From assembly GCA_029265905.1 (NCBI GenBank), contig JAJUGR010000006.1, positions 60,949 to 124,948 on the forward strand: 64,000 bases of DNA. Reading direction: 5' to 3'. Under the pieces are notes generated by a model. That model ran no database searches, had not been told where the DNA came from, and was given only the letters and a program-made list of their open reading frames with translations. The position numbers and the translations under genes were made by a program. Shown here piece after piece: positions 43,383-51,411 of the stretch. Position 1 is the stretch's first letter, and each line of letters begins with the position of its first letter. This stretch comes from Sporomusaceae bacterium. Its GTDB lineage: Bacteria > Bacillota > Negativicutes > Acidaminococcales > JAJUGR01.

Positions 43383-44411
43383 TCAGCCATACCGCTTCAA
43401 ACCCTGCTCAACAGACTCCTTCAGCAACGTAACCATCGATAAATGAGCCGGCAGCGCACACCCGTCAACGCTCCATTCCACGCCGCCGTAAATCGCGTCA
43501 TGAAAGCCGGCCGATGCCGCCGCCAGCAACAATCGTTCTTCGCGGACGGCATCATGCAGCAGTTCCGGCTTGCCGCAATAAGCAAGCAGCAAGGCCGCCA
43601 GCGCATAGCAGCCCCAATTTGAAATCGTGGCCGTCACCAGAAAATCAACCTTGGTTGACGGCGCAATGCCCAGGCCGCACGCGCAACTGCAAACATCACC
43701 GAACGCGACTTTGTCCCGAATCGCCTCGCGAATATTCGCCATGCCAATCTCATTTCCGCCATCGCCAACGGCCAGCGTTTTGATGCCGAGCGCCCCAGCC
43801 TGCTGAAACAGATAATCCACCTTCGCTTGCGTAGCGCTCGTGTCCTTGCCCCCCATGTTGTGAATGCGCCCCGCCTCATTCATGCCGCCCCGTTCGACAG
43901 CGATGCACATCGCCGGCTTCAGCGTCTCAAGCAGCGCAGCCGCCTGCCCGGCCGCCTGCGCAGCATCCGCCGGGAAAGGCAGGACGGACAGCGTCATGAG
44001 CTTGCCAGCTTCAATCGAGCCGTGCAAGTCCCCTGGCGCAACGCAGTGGAAGCCACCGGCCTGCGCCACCGCCTTCATCCCGTCTACCAGCGACTCGTCC
44101 GTAACAATCACCGGACAAACCGCCAAGGCCTGACGCAGCGCCCGCGCCAGCACAATCGTCCCGAGCGGCCCGTCCGTCTCGCCAAACCCCGGCGCCGCAA
44201 CCGGCTGGTCAATCCAACCGGTCGTCAACACCACCACGTCGCCCTTGCGCAGCGTTTCTTGCATCATCCGGACCGCCGCCAAGGTCAGCGGCCCTCCGGC
44301 CAATTCCCGGGCCGCCTCGTATAACGCAGGAATAATGCCCCGCGCCGGTATGTCGATCCGCATCAAACTGTCCAGGTTCTCCGCTATCAGACGCCACTTT
44401 GTTTCCGGCAT
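43383..44411 (-). CDS. DUF4392 / D-glutamate cyclase-like protein
   Basis: A 342-residue protein matching the DUF4392 family, related to the C-terminal domain of mammalian D-glutamate cyclase. Typical blocks are VVVLTTGWIDQPVAAPGFGETDGPLGT (residues ~58-84), ERGGMNEAGRIHNMGGKD (~182) and LAVGDGGNEIGMANI (~225), which resemble a metal- or anion-binding site. Enzymatic activity in bacteria is little characterised, so the cyclase role is only by homology. It ends at the shared terminator and starts 29 bases after the hydF stop, so it may be the last gene of the aspA-hydF transcript. Confidence 0.8.
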   Translation of the reverse strand: MPETKWRLIAENLDSLMRIDIPARGIIPALYEAARELAGGPLTLAAVRMMQETLRKGDVVVLTTGWIDQPVAAPGFGETDGPLGTIVLARALRQALAVCPVIVTDESLVDGMKAVAQAGGFHCVAPGDLHGSIEAGKLMTLSVLPFPADAAQAAGQAAALLETLKPAMCIAVERGGMNEAGRIHNMGGKDTSATQAKVDYLFQQAGALGIKTLAVGDGGNEIGMANIREAIRDKVAFGDVCSCACGLGIAPSTKVDFLVTATISNWGCYALAALLLAYCGKPELLHDAVREERLLLAAASAGFHDAIYGGVEWSVDGCALPAHLSMVTLLKESVEQGLKRYG

Positions 44412-44440
44412 AACCGCACCTCTCTTCTCCTCACAGCCAC

Positions 44441-45676
44441 TTAATGATGGTCAATTAATTGCACCAAGTCCGGGAAAGGCGACAGCGCCCGGCGTAAAAT
44501 GCCATGCAGATGAGCAATGGCAATGCCGTAATTGACAACCGGCACGCCGCCCTCACTAATCTCCCACAGGCGGGCCAGCATTTCGCGCCGGTTGATCATG
44601 CACGCCCCGCAGTGCAACACGAGCTTATAGCTTGACAAGTCTTTCGGAAAGGCGTGTCCGGCGCACCATTCAAACTCAAGGTCGCCGCCCACGTAATTGC
44701 GCATCCAGCGCGGGATTTTGACCGTGCCGATGTCGTCCTCCACGCGGTGATGCGTGCAGGCCTCGGAAATCAGCACCTTGTCCCCCGGCTGAAGGCGGTC
44801 GATAGCGGCCGCGCCTTTGACAAACAGCTCCAGCTCCCCTTTTTGGCGGGCAAACAGAATGGAGAACGAAGTCAGCAGCACATCCGGCGGCGTATCCGCG
44901 TCCGCCTTCAAAAACGCCTGTGAGTCCGTGATCACCAGTTTCGGCTTGCTGGACAAATCAGCAAGCGCCTTGGCAAGCTCGCGTTCTTTGGCGACAACGG
45001 CGATCGCATCCTGGTCCAAAATATCGCGCAGCACCTGCACCTGCGGCAAAATAAGCCGCCCCTTCGGCGCCGCCAGGTCGATCGGAACGACCAGCACGAC
45101 CGTGTCGCCGCCCTGGACCAGATCGCCCACCAGCGGCCGTTCGTCCCAGCCCGCCGGGGCGTGGCGGATGATATTCAGCTTCACCTCGCCAATATTCTCG
45201 CGAGACACAGCGCTGGCCGCCACAATGTCCATCCCGTCCAACGCCGCTTTCCAATCAGCCAATTGCGCCTCGCTCGGCCGGTGCTGGTCAATCTTGTTCG
45301 CAACTGCGAACGCGCTGATTTTCCGCGCGGCGAATTGTCTGGCCAGTTCCTTTTCTTTGTCGCCGACGCCGCGCGACGCGTCAAAGACCAAAATGGCCAG
45401 ATCAGCTTGCCGCAATACGGCCAGGCTTCGTTCCACGCGCAAGAGGCCGAGCGCCCCTTCGTCATCAATCCCCGCGGTATCGATGATCATCACTGGTCCA
45501 ACCGGCAGTATTTCCATCGCCTTTTCAACCGGATCCGTCGTCGTCCCCGCAACGTCGGAGACGAGGGCGACGGACTGATTCGTCAGCGCGTTAATCAGGC
45601 TCGATTTGCCGGCATTGCGGCAACCGAATATGGCTATGTGCAGCCGGTTTCCTTTGGGCGTTTGTTGCAACTCCAT
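44441..45676 (-). CDS. hydF: [FeFe]-hydrogenase maturation GTPase HydF
   Basis: HydF is the scaffold on which HydE and HydG build the 2Fe precursor of the hydrogenase H-cluster. The GTPase domain has the P-loop GCRNAGKSS (starting near residue 18), AGTTTDPVEK and DTAGIDDEG. A dimerisation domain follows, then the FeS domain with CTHH and, ~50 residues later, HCGACM, the family's Cys ligands. The ATG shares one base with the aspA stop (TGATG), so the genes are translationally coupled. HydE, HydG and the hydrogenase are not in this window. Confidence 0.96.
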   Translation of the reverse strand: MELQQTPKGNRLHIAIFGCRNAGKSSLINALTNQSVALVSDVAGTTTDPVEKAMEILPVGPVMIIDTAGIDDEGALGLLRVERSLAVLRQADLAILVFDASRGVGDKEKELARQFAARKISAFAVANKIDQHRPSEAQLADWKAALDGMDIVAASAVSRENIGEVKLNIIRHAPAGWDERPLVGDLVQGGDTVVLVVPIDLAAPKGRLILPQVQVLRDILDQDAIAVVAKERELAKALADLSSKPKLVITDSQAFLKADADTPPDVLLTSFSILFARQKGELELFVKGAAAIDRLQPGDKVLISEACTHHRVEDDIGTVKIPRWMRNYVGGDLEFEWCAGHAFPKDLSSYKLVLHCGACMINRREMLARLWEISEGGVPVVNYGIAIAHLHGILRRALSPFPDLVQLIDHH

Positions 45677-47073
45677 CACCTTCCATCTGGCGTCATTTCA
45701 GCCCGCAGCATTTTCTGCGGTAAAAACAAATTGCTCACATCCTGCTCGGACATAATGCCGTTTGACAGCAGCACTTCGCGCAGCGTCTTGTTTTCACGCT
45801 CCGCCTGCTTCGCCACTTCCGCCGCCCGGTCATAGCCGAGCACCGGCACCAGCAGCGCCGCCAAACCCAAACTGCGCTCAACGAGCGAGGCGCACCGATC
45901 CGCATTGGCCGTGATGCCGTCAATGCAGTAAAGCGCAAATAAGTTGGCGCCATTGGTCAGCAGTTCCAGCGCTTCAAACAGGTTTTCGCCGATCAGCGGC
46001 AAAAATGCGTTCAACTCCAGTTGTCCGGCCTGCGCGCCCAGGGTGATGGCCAAGTCAGCCGCCATTACCTGGTAGCTGACTTGCGTAATCATCTCGGTCA
46101 TAACAGGATTGACCTTGCCGGGCATGATGCTTGATCCGGCCTGTCGGGCCGGCAGGCAAATTTCGCCCAAGCCGGTGCGTGGGCCGGACGACATCAGCCT
46201 TAAGTCCGCGGCAATCTTAGCCAAATTAACCGCCATGGCCTTCAGCAAGCCGGACACCTCGACGTAAACGTCCGCATTCTGTGTGGCGTCAATCAGGTTT
46301 TCCGCCCGCGCCAATCCGATCTTGGTCAGCGAGCGCAGCTTTTCCATCATGACCGCCATGTAGCGCCGGTCAGCGTTCAGACCGGTGCCGACGGCTGTTC
46401 CGCCGAGGTTGACCTGGCGGAGCCGCTCTTCCACCTTGTAAAGCCGCCAGCGATCCCGCGAAAGCGCTTCGGCGTAAGCGCCGAATTCCTGTCCCAGGGA
46501 AACCGGCAGGGCATCTTGCATCTCCGTTCGGCCCATCTTGACGATCCCGGCGAAGGCGGCCTCTTTTTTTTGAAAAGCGCCCTGCAGCGCCGCACAGGCT
46601 TCGCTCAATTTCGCCAGCGCCTGGATGAGCGCTATCTTCAGCGCCGTAGGATAGACGTCGTTGGTTGACTGGCTCAGGTTGACATGGTCGATCGGATGAA
46701 TGCAGGCGTAGTCGCCCTTTGCGGCGCCGAGCAGTTCATTGGCCCGATTGGCCAGCACCTCATTCATATTCATATTCGTCGACGTCCCGGCGCCGCCTTG
46801 GAACGCGTTTGTCACAAACTGGTCGGCCCATTGCCCGGACGCAACCTCCATGGCCGCAGCCATGATGGCGCGCGCCTTGCCGGTTTCCAGCTTGCCAAGC
46901 GCTTCATTTGTTTCCGCCGCCGCGAGTTTAACCAGCGCCAGCGCGCGTATGATTTCCGGCCGCACCCGCCGGCTTGAGAGCGGGAAATTAGCGGCCGCCC
47001 GCGCTGTGTGCACGCCGTAATAAACCGCTTCATCCAATTGGATTATGCCAAGTGCGTCCTCTTCCTGGCGCAT
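45676..47073 (-). CDS. aspA: Aspartate ammonia-lyase
   Basis: Fumarase/aspartase-superfamily enzyme converting aspartate to fumarate and ammonia. The 465-residue protein has GGAGTSTNMNMNEVLANRANE, the HPIDHVNLSQSTNDVYPTALK block and the signature GSSIMPGKVNPVMTEM with the catalytic Ser loop. Aspartase rather than fumarase is inferred from overall wording of these blocks and from position beside hydF, where such lyases recur in anaerobes. ATG at 47073 is preferred over one two codons earlier. It is preceded by a tandem structured RNA and terminator. Confidence 0.9.
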   Translation of the reverse strand: MRQEEDALGIIQLDEAVYYGVHTARAAANFPLSSRRVRPEIIRALALVKLAAAETNEALGKLETGKARAIMAAAMEVASGQWADQFVTNAFQGGAGTSTNMNMNEVLANRANELLGAAKGDYACIHPIDHVNLSQSTNDVYPTALKIALIQALAKLSEACAALQGAFQKKEAAFAGIVKMGRTEMQDALPVSLGQEFGAYAEALSRDRWRLYKVEERLRQVNLGGTAVGTGLNADRRYMAVMMEKLRSLTKIGLARAENLIDATQNADVYVEVSGLLKAMAVNLAKIAADLRLMSSGPRTGLGEICLPARQAGSSIMPGKVNPVMTEMITQVSYQVMAADLAITLGAQAGQLELNAFLPLIGENLFEALELLTNGANLFALYCIDGITANADRCASLVERSLGLAALLVPVLGYDRAAEVAKQAERENKTLREVLLSNGIMSEQDVSNLFLPQKMLRAEMTPDGR

Positions 47074-47148
47074 AAACATCTTCCTTCCACAAAAAAGAAT
47101 ATGTAGGTTAATATTCGTCATCGATAGACATTTCCCTGTGGTACAAAC

Positions 47149-47190
47149 AAAAAAAGATAATCCGCGGAGCACAACCTCCGCGGATTATCT
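47149..47190 (-). terminator. Intrinsic terminator of the second leader RNA, upstream of aspA
   Basis: A perfect 15-bp stem (minus strand 47190-47176 with 47169-47155) closes on a six-base loop and is followed by seven T (47155-47149). It ends about 75 bases before aspA and is the likely regulatory output of the leader. Confidence 0.92.
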
Positions 47191-47196
47191 GGCGCG

Positions 47197-47357
47197 TCCT
47201 GATCTTAGCCGGATGGATGCAGCCTAAGGGCTTTCGGCCCTCCAGCCCCCTCTCCCAGAAAATTTCCTCTCCCGGTTTTCCTCCGGCTCATGCCACTTGT
47301 TTGCGCCCGTCAACTCGCCCCATCTGCTGGCATGACGGCTAAACCAGCCGTTCAGGA
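47197..47357 (-). ncRNA. Structured leader RNA, copy 2 (four-way junction)
   Basis: A 161-nt element on the minus strand. P1 is TCCTGA (47357-47352) with TCAGGA (47202-47197). P2 is ACGGCT (47351-47346) with AGCCGT (47340-47335). P3 is CATGCCA (47334-47328) with TGGCATG (47295-47289). P4 is AGCCGG (47288-47283) with CCGGCT (47212-47207). Copy 1 shows the same four stems with compensating changes in P2 and P4. A further pairing TCTGC (47363-47359) with GCAGA (47327-47323) is possible in both copies. I know no named riboswitch class with this pattern; effector unknown. Confidence 0.75.
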
Positions 47358-47384
47358 TGCAGATCTGCCGGACGAGTTTGGAAA

Positions 47385-47417
47385 GGATAATCCGCAACAC
47401 TCCATTGCGGATTATCC
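47385..47417 (-). promoter_or_regulatory. Terminator-like hairpin after leader RNA copy 1
   Basis: A perfect 13-bp stem (minus strand 47417-47405 with 47397-47385) closes on a seven-base loop. It is followed only by TTTCC, so it is a poor terminator. Its 3' arm is complementary over 10 bases to the 5' arm of the second hairpin (47189-47180). Confidence 0.75.
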
Positions 47418-47424
47418 GCCACTC

Positions 47425-47584
47425 TCCTGATTGCGGCCGGATAAGGAATCGCTATGGGACGCACGCCGCGCTAGCTCTTCCCCTCGAAAAGTTTCGCTGA
47501 CTTTTCCCCTCCGGCCCATGCCATTTTCCGTGTGCCAGTTCCCCGCCCCTCTGCTGGCATGACGGCTCACGCAGCCGCTCAGGA
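47425..47584 (-). ncRNA. Structured leader RNA, copy 1 (four-way junction)
   Basis: A 160-nt element with the same design as copy 2. P1 is TCCTGA (47584-47579) with TCAGGA (47430-47425). P2 is CGGCT (47577-47573) with AGCCG (47567-47563). P3 is CATGCCA (47561-47555) with TGGCATG (47523-47517). P4 is GGCCGG (47516-47511) with CCGGCC (47440-47435). The outer P4 pair is G-C here and A-U in copy 2, and the outer P2 pair is G-U here and A-U in copy 2. The first ~45 nt are nearly identical between copies while the P4 interior differs strongly. Confidence 0.75.
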
Positions 47585-47670
47585 TGCAGATGTCGGAAAC
47601 GGGGTTGGGAGTGGACAACCTGATCATCCCACTCACTGACCGCGACCAAATCGTCCTCTTCCTTGATTTC

Positions 47671-47699
47671 ATAATAACGCATTTCGTGTCCCATGTCAA
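47671..47699 (-). promoter_or_regulatory. Consensus promoter of the aspA-hydF leader
   Basis: On the minus strand TTGACA (47694-47699) and TATTAT (47671-47676) are separated by 17 bases. The predicted start near 47,664 lies about 80 bases before RNA copy 1 and about 590 bases before aspA. The interval 47,700-47,810 back to the M16 peptidase stop is AT-rich and shows no gene. Confidence 0.88.
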
Positions 47700-47810
47700 G
47701 GTTAATTTTGCGATAATTTTGCACAATTAGTTGTTTTTAATCAGTAATGCATCAATTCTGTAATCATTCACTTCATTGACACGGGTTCTTGCTCCCAAGT
47801 CACCCTGAGG

Positions 47811-50750
47811 CTATTTTTCATCCGGCAGGGGTTCGACCAGTGCGCCAAAGGCGTCTTGATGCGCCATCAGCTTGCTGCGGCTGCCGAGCGCACAGCGGTA
47901 ACCGCTCTTGAGCACCGCCTCTACCGGGTCGGCCAAAGCCCGAATGTCTTCGGCCGTAACACGCAAAACCGCCTCGCGCTCCTGCTGCAGGTCGTCCGTT
48001 GCGATCCCGCGCAACAGGTGGCTCATCGCCCGGTCGGCTTTCATCACCGGCGTCAGCGGCCGGTCAAGCTGGCTCATCGTGCCGATCACAAACTTCGTCA
48101 GTTCCCGCGGCGAAGGTGCAAACGCCCGCAGAAAATCCGGTATGCCCCGGAAGGTGTCCAGCGTCTCCTGCACATTCGGGTCTCGGTAAGACCCGACCAC
48201 CAGGTTGCCGTTGCGGTCAACCTGCATATACGCCCCGTACGCCCCGCCCTGTACGCGGATGCGGCTCCACAAATAGTCGTACCGCATGATAGTGTCAAGA
48301 ACGCGCCAGGCTCCCGTATAGGCATAGCCGGCCGCTTTAAAATTGCCGCCCGCAGCCACATACTGCACCTGTCCGGCCGTCAAAATCGCCTCGTTGCAGA
48401 GCGTCGCGCCAGGCAGTTGGTAGGTGTAATACTGCGGCGCCGCTTCCGGCAGCTTCGCCAGCAAGGCTTGCGCCGCGGTGCGCACGCCAGGCAATGCGGC
48501 TTCATCGCTGCACAAGCTAATGAAAAGCCCGCGCCGACAGAAAATGCGGCTAGCCACGTCGGCCAATTTTTCCCCGAGCGTTTTCCAGCCAGCATCATCA
48601 AGCTTGCTGATGCGGGCCAAAAAGCGGTAATACTCAAGCACCCCTTTCTCGTTCAAGCGGCTGACCGGCGAGAAATAGGACAGCAGCCGCGATACGACCA
48701 CCTTCTGCCCCAAGGCGAACAGCTGGTTGTCCCAGGAGGTTTTCTCTTCCAGCAGGACGTCTTTAAGGCGTTTTAGGTCGTCAAAGCGCGTTTCGGTGAT
48801 GATCTCGCCGATCAAATCAAACAACGCTTCTTGTTTGGCCAGCAACGCGCGCCCCGAAACCGAAAAACGCAGCGTGTAATCAGCATTGCTGTCCTTGGCG
48901 GAAACAGCCTGCAGGTCGAAGGATACCCCGCCCGTACTGCGGTCCAGTTCGTTCGCCAGTTCCTGGAAGGAGCGCCTTTTTGTCGCCAGCTTGCCCAATA
49001 AATCCGTCAGCAAAAAGGAATAAGGCAGATCAGCTTCACTGACCGCCTGTCCGTCAAAGTAGCAGGACACATAGGCAATTTGATTAGTGAACATAGGGTG
49101 CGTGACCCAATGCACGCCCTCGTCCGTTTCCACGTGACAGGGCAGCACGTCAACCGTCGGCTTGATGTCGCTTCGCTCCAGCAAGGGAATGGCGGCCAAG
49201 GCCGCCTCCGAATCAGGAGCGGCTTGCGCTTCCAGCAGCGCCGCTGTCTGCGCGATCACGCGATCAATCTCCGCTTTTGTCCAGGAAGATTTGATTTCAT
49301 CGAGCTTTTTCGCCAGCGCGTCCTCGCGCTTGGGCAGCACCTCGGCGTCAGGCAGCAAGGTGATAACCGCCCGGTGCGTATTATCCATCAGCCGCTGCTC
49401 AATCAGTTGTTCGAAGAAGTTCTCCGACAAAGCCTTTTTCCGGATGCCGGCCAGCGTCTGTTCGTACTGCAGGTGCAAAAGCGGGTCATCGTCGTACAGC
49501 CAGCTGTCCATGCACTGAATCCCGTACATCAGCCCTTTCGGATAAGCGCCGAAATCAGCTTCCCGGAGCTTGAATTCCAGCAGGTTGAGCGTGGCCTCCA
49601 CCAGCGATTTGTCCAATCCTTCGCGGGTCAGTTTTTGCAGCGTTTTGTACACGGTTTTGATGAACAATTCCTTGCGCTCCGCCTCGGAACCGGTCACTTC
49701 AATGCTAAAGACCGGCTGGCGCAAGCTCTTCACAAGCGAGCCGGACACCTCCTTGCCGATGCCAGCGTCAATCAGCGCATTTTTGAGCGGAGCGGCCGGC
49801 GTCTGAAGCAGCAGGTAATTCAAGGCCTGAAACGCCAGGTAGGTCTCTGCATCCGTCGCCTCGCCCACTACGATGTTCATCGACAGCATCGTTTTTTCCG
49901 CCAGCGACTCGCCCGGCGCCACCGGATACAGCGCCGTATGTTCCGCCGTCCGCGCCAGGGTCGGCTGCAGGCAAATCGCCGAGTCGATTTCAATGGCGTC
50001 AAACAGGGATAAGTAAGCTTCATCCAGATACGCCAGCGTTTCCTCGATCGCCAGGTTGCCATATAAGTAAATGTAGCTGTTGCTCGGATGGTAGTACGTC
50101 TTGTGGAAGGCTTCAAACATAGCTTGGTCGAGCTGGGGGATCGCCGCCGGATCGCCGCCGGATTCAAACCGGTACGGCGTTTGCGGGAAGAGCGCGCTCA
50201 TGACCGCCTGTTCCATGACGGCGTCCGGCGAGGAGAATACTCCCTTCATTTCGTTGAAGACAACGCCTTTATAGACAAGCGGCTCGTCAGGCGCCGTCAA
50301 CTCGTAGTGCCAGCCCTCCTGCTGGAGGATCTGGTGGTTTTGGTAGATGTTCGGAAAGAAAACGGCATCGAGGTAAACATCCATCAGGTTCCGAAAATCC
50401 TGGTCATTGCGGCTGGCGACCGGGTACATCGTCTTGTCGGGAAAGGTCATCGCATTCAAAAACGTGTTCAGCGAGCCTTTGACCAGCTCCACGAACGGTT
50501 CTTTCAGCGGATACTTGCGCGAGCCGCAAAGCACCGAGTGCTCCAAAATATGCGCTATGCCCGTATCGTCCGCCGGCGGCGTCCGAAACGAAATGGAAAA
50601 AACCTTGTTATCATCTTCGCTGGCTAAAAACAGCAGCCTGGCGCCGCTTTTTTTGTGTACAAACAACATCGCCTGCGCGGCCGCTTCCGTTACCGCTCTT
50701 GTTTCCAGCAGCGTAAAGCCGTGCCGGCATTCATTAATTGCCCAGTTCAT
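47811..50750 (-). CDS. M16C insulinase-family zinc peptidase (presequence-protease type)
   Basis: A ~979-residue metallopeptidase with the clamshell layout of presequence protease (PreP/Cym1). The inverted zinc motif HxxEH is present near residue 66 (IAHILEHSVLCGSRKYPLKEPF), and the distal Glu region follows. The second, inactive half is also present, so the protein is full length. No signal peptide is seen, so it is probably cytoplasmic and degrades peptides. ATG at 50750 is chosen two codons into the frame because GGAGGG lies six bases upstream. It is probably monocistronic, between the usp terminator and the aspA leader. Confidence 0.92.
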   Translation of the reverse strand: MNWAINECRHGFTLLETRAVTEAAAQAMLFVHKKSGARLLFLASEDDNKVFSISFRTPPADDTGIAHILEHSVLCGSRKYPLKEPFVELVKGSLNTFLNAMTFPDKTMYPVASRNDQDFRNLMDVYLDAVFFPNIYQNHQILQQEGWHYELTAPDEPLVYKGVVFNEMKGVFSSPDAVMEQAVMSALFPQTPYRFESGGDPAAIPQLDQAMFEAFHKTYYHPSNSYIYLYGNLAIEETLAYLDEAYLSLFDAIEIDSAICLQPTLARTAEHTALYPVAPGESLAEKTMLSMNIVVGEATDAETYLAFQALNYLLLQTPAAPLKNALIDAGIGKEVSGSLVKSLRQPVFSIEVTGSEAERKELFIKTVYKTLQKLTREGLDKSLVEATLNLLEFKLREADFGAYPKGLMYGIQCMDSWLYDDDPLLHLQYEQTLAGIRKKALSENFFEQLIEQRLMDNTHRAVITLLPDAEVLPKREDALAKKLDEIKSSWTKAEIDRVIAQTAALLEAQAAPDSEAALAAIPLLERSDIKPTVDVLPCHVETDEGVHWVTHPMFTNQIAYVSCYFDGQAVSEADLPYSFLLTDLLGKLATKRRSFQELANELDRSTGGVSFDLQAVSAKDSNADYTLRFSVSGRALLAKQEALFDLIGEIITETRFDDLKRLKDVLLEEKTSWDNQLFALGQKVVVSRLLSYFSPVSRLNEKGVLEYYRFLARISKLDDAGWKTLGEKLADVASRIFCRRGLFISLCSDEAALPGVRTAAQALLAKLPEAAPQYYTYQLPGATLCNEAILTAGQVQYVAAGGNFKAAGYAYTGAWRVLDTIMRYDYLWSRIRVQGGAYGAYMQVDRNGNLVVGSYRDPNVQETLDTFRGIPDFLRAFAPSPRELTKFVIGTMSQLDRPLTPVMKADRAMSHLLRGIATDDLQQEREAVLRVTAEDIRALADPVEAVLKSGYRCALGSRSKLMAHQDAFGALVEPLPDEK

Positions 50751-50838
50751 CTGCATCCCTCCTGTTTTTCACACGCTACATAAATTCTCCATCCTGGAGC
50801 CGTTCTCCTGCTGCCGCCTCCCACCTGCCCCGCCAGAC

Positions 50839-50870
50839 AAAAAAGGGGCGCCTGGCTCACGCCAGGCGCC
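50839..50870 (-). terminator. Intrinsic terminator of the usp gene
   Basis: A perfect 10-bp GC-rich stem (50847-50856 with 50861-50870) closes on a four-base loop and is followed on the minus strand by CC and six T. It lies 21 bases after the usp stop. Confidence 0.9.
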
Positions 50871-50891
50871 TCGACAGAGTACTCAGGCTCT

Positions 50892-51317
50892 TTATTTGAC
50901 GACCAACACCGGGATGGTGGAATAAGTAACAAGCGACTGCGCCGTGCTTCCCAGCATGAGGCGTTGGAATCCACCGCGGCCGCGCGAGCCGACCACAATC
51001 ATGCTGGCATTTTCAGCTTGCGCATACTTCAAAATTTCGTCCGCCGGACTGCCCTCCAACAGCACGTCCGTCACCGGCAAGCCCAGTTCTGCGGCGTGTT
51101 TTTTCCCCAGCTCCAGCGCATGGGCGCCTTCGCGTCTGAAGACGGCCTCCACCATTTCGATGTTGCCAACATCCGTGTTCATGCGGCGCGTCATATCCGT
51201 AACCGAAACCAGAACCACACTAGCAGACATCGCTTTTGCCAGGTCAGCGGCCAAGTCCAGGGCCTTTGCACTATACGAAGATCCGTCATAGGCTACAACA
51301 ATTTTCTTGTCTTCCAT
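50892..51317 (-). CDS. Universal stress protein (UspA family)
   Basis: A 141-residue single-domain Usp protein. It has the N-terminal VVAYDGSSYSAKAL strand-loop and the nucleotide-binding GSRGRGGFQRLMLGSTAQSLV (G-2x-G-9x-G-S/T), so it probably binds ATP. ATG at 51317 follows GAGGAGG; the open frame upstream runs through the promoter. It has its own promoter and terminator. Specific role unknown; members typically respond to starvation or redox stress. Confidence 0.93.
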   Translation of the reverse strand: MEDKKIVVAYDGSSYSAKALDLAADLAKAMSASVVLVSVTDMTRRMNTDVGNIEMVEAVFRREGAHALELGKKHAAELGLPVTDVLLEGSPADEILKYAQAENASMIVVGSRGRGGFQRLMLGSTAQSLVTYSTIPVLVVK

Positions 51318-51362
51318 TTTCGAAACCTCCTCATGATACTGTGTGGCATCCTTTGCACCTTC

Positions 51363-51391
51363 ATTATACAACAGACTGAAAATTCATTCAA
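51363..51391 (-). promoter_or_regulatory. Promoter of the usp gene
   Basis: On the minus strand TTGAAT (51386-51391) and TATAAT (51363-51368) are separated by 17 bases, about 45 bases before the usp start. Confidence 0.82.
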
Positions 51392-51411
51392 TAAATCCAC
51401 CTCTCCCTCCT

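Noticed and set aside
47197..47584. Cobalamin, glycine, c-di-GMP, SAM, TPP, lysine or T-box identity for the leader RNA
   Set aside because: The hallmark conserved strings of these classes, as I remember them, are absent on either strand. I could not exclude less familiar classes without a covariance search.
47412..47726. Two overlapping minus-strand frames of about 90-104 residues across the aspA leader
   Set aside because: They run through the promoter and RNA copy 1, have no family features, and their sequence is fully explained by conserved RNA stems repeated in copy 2, where no matching frame exists.
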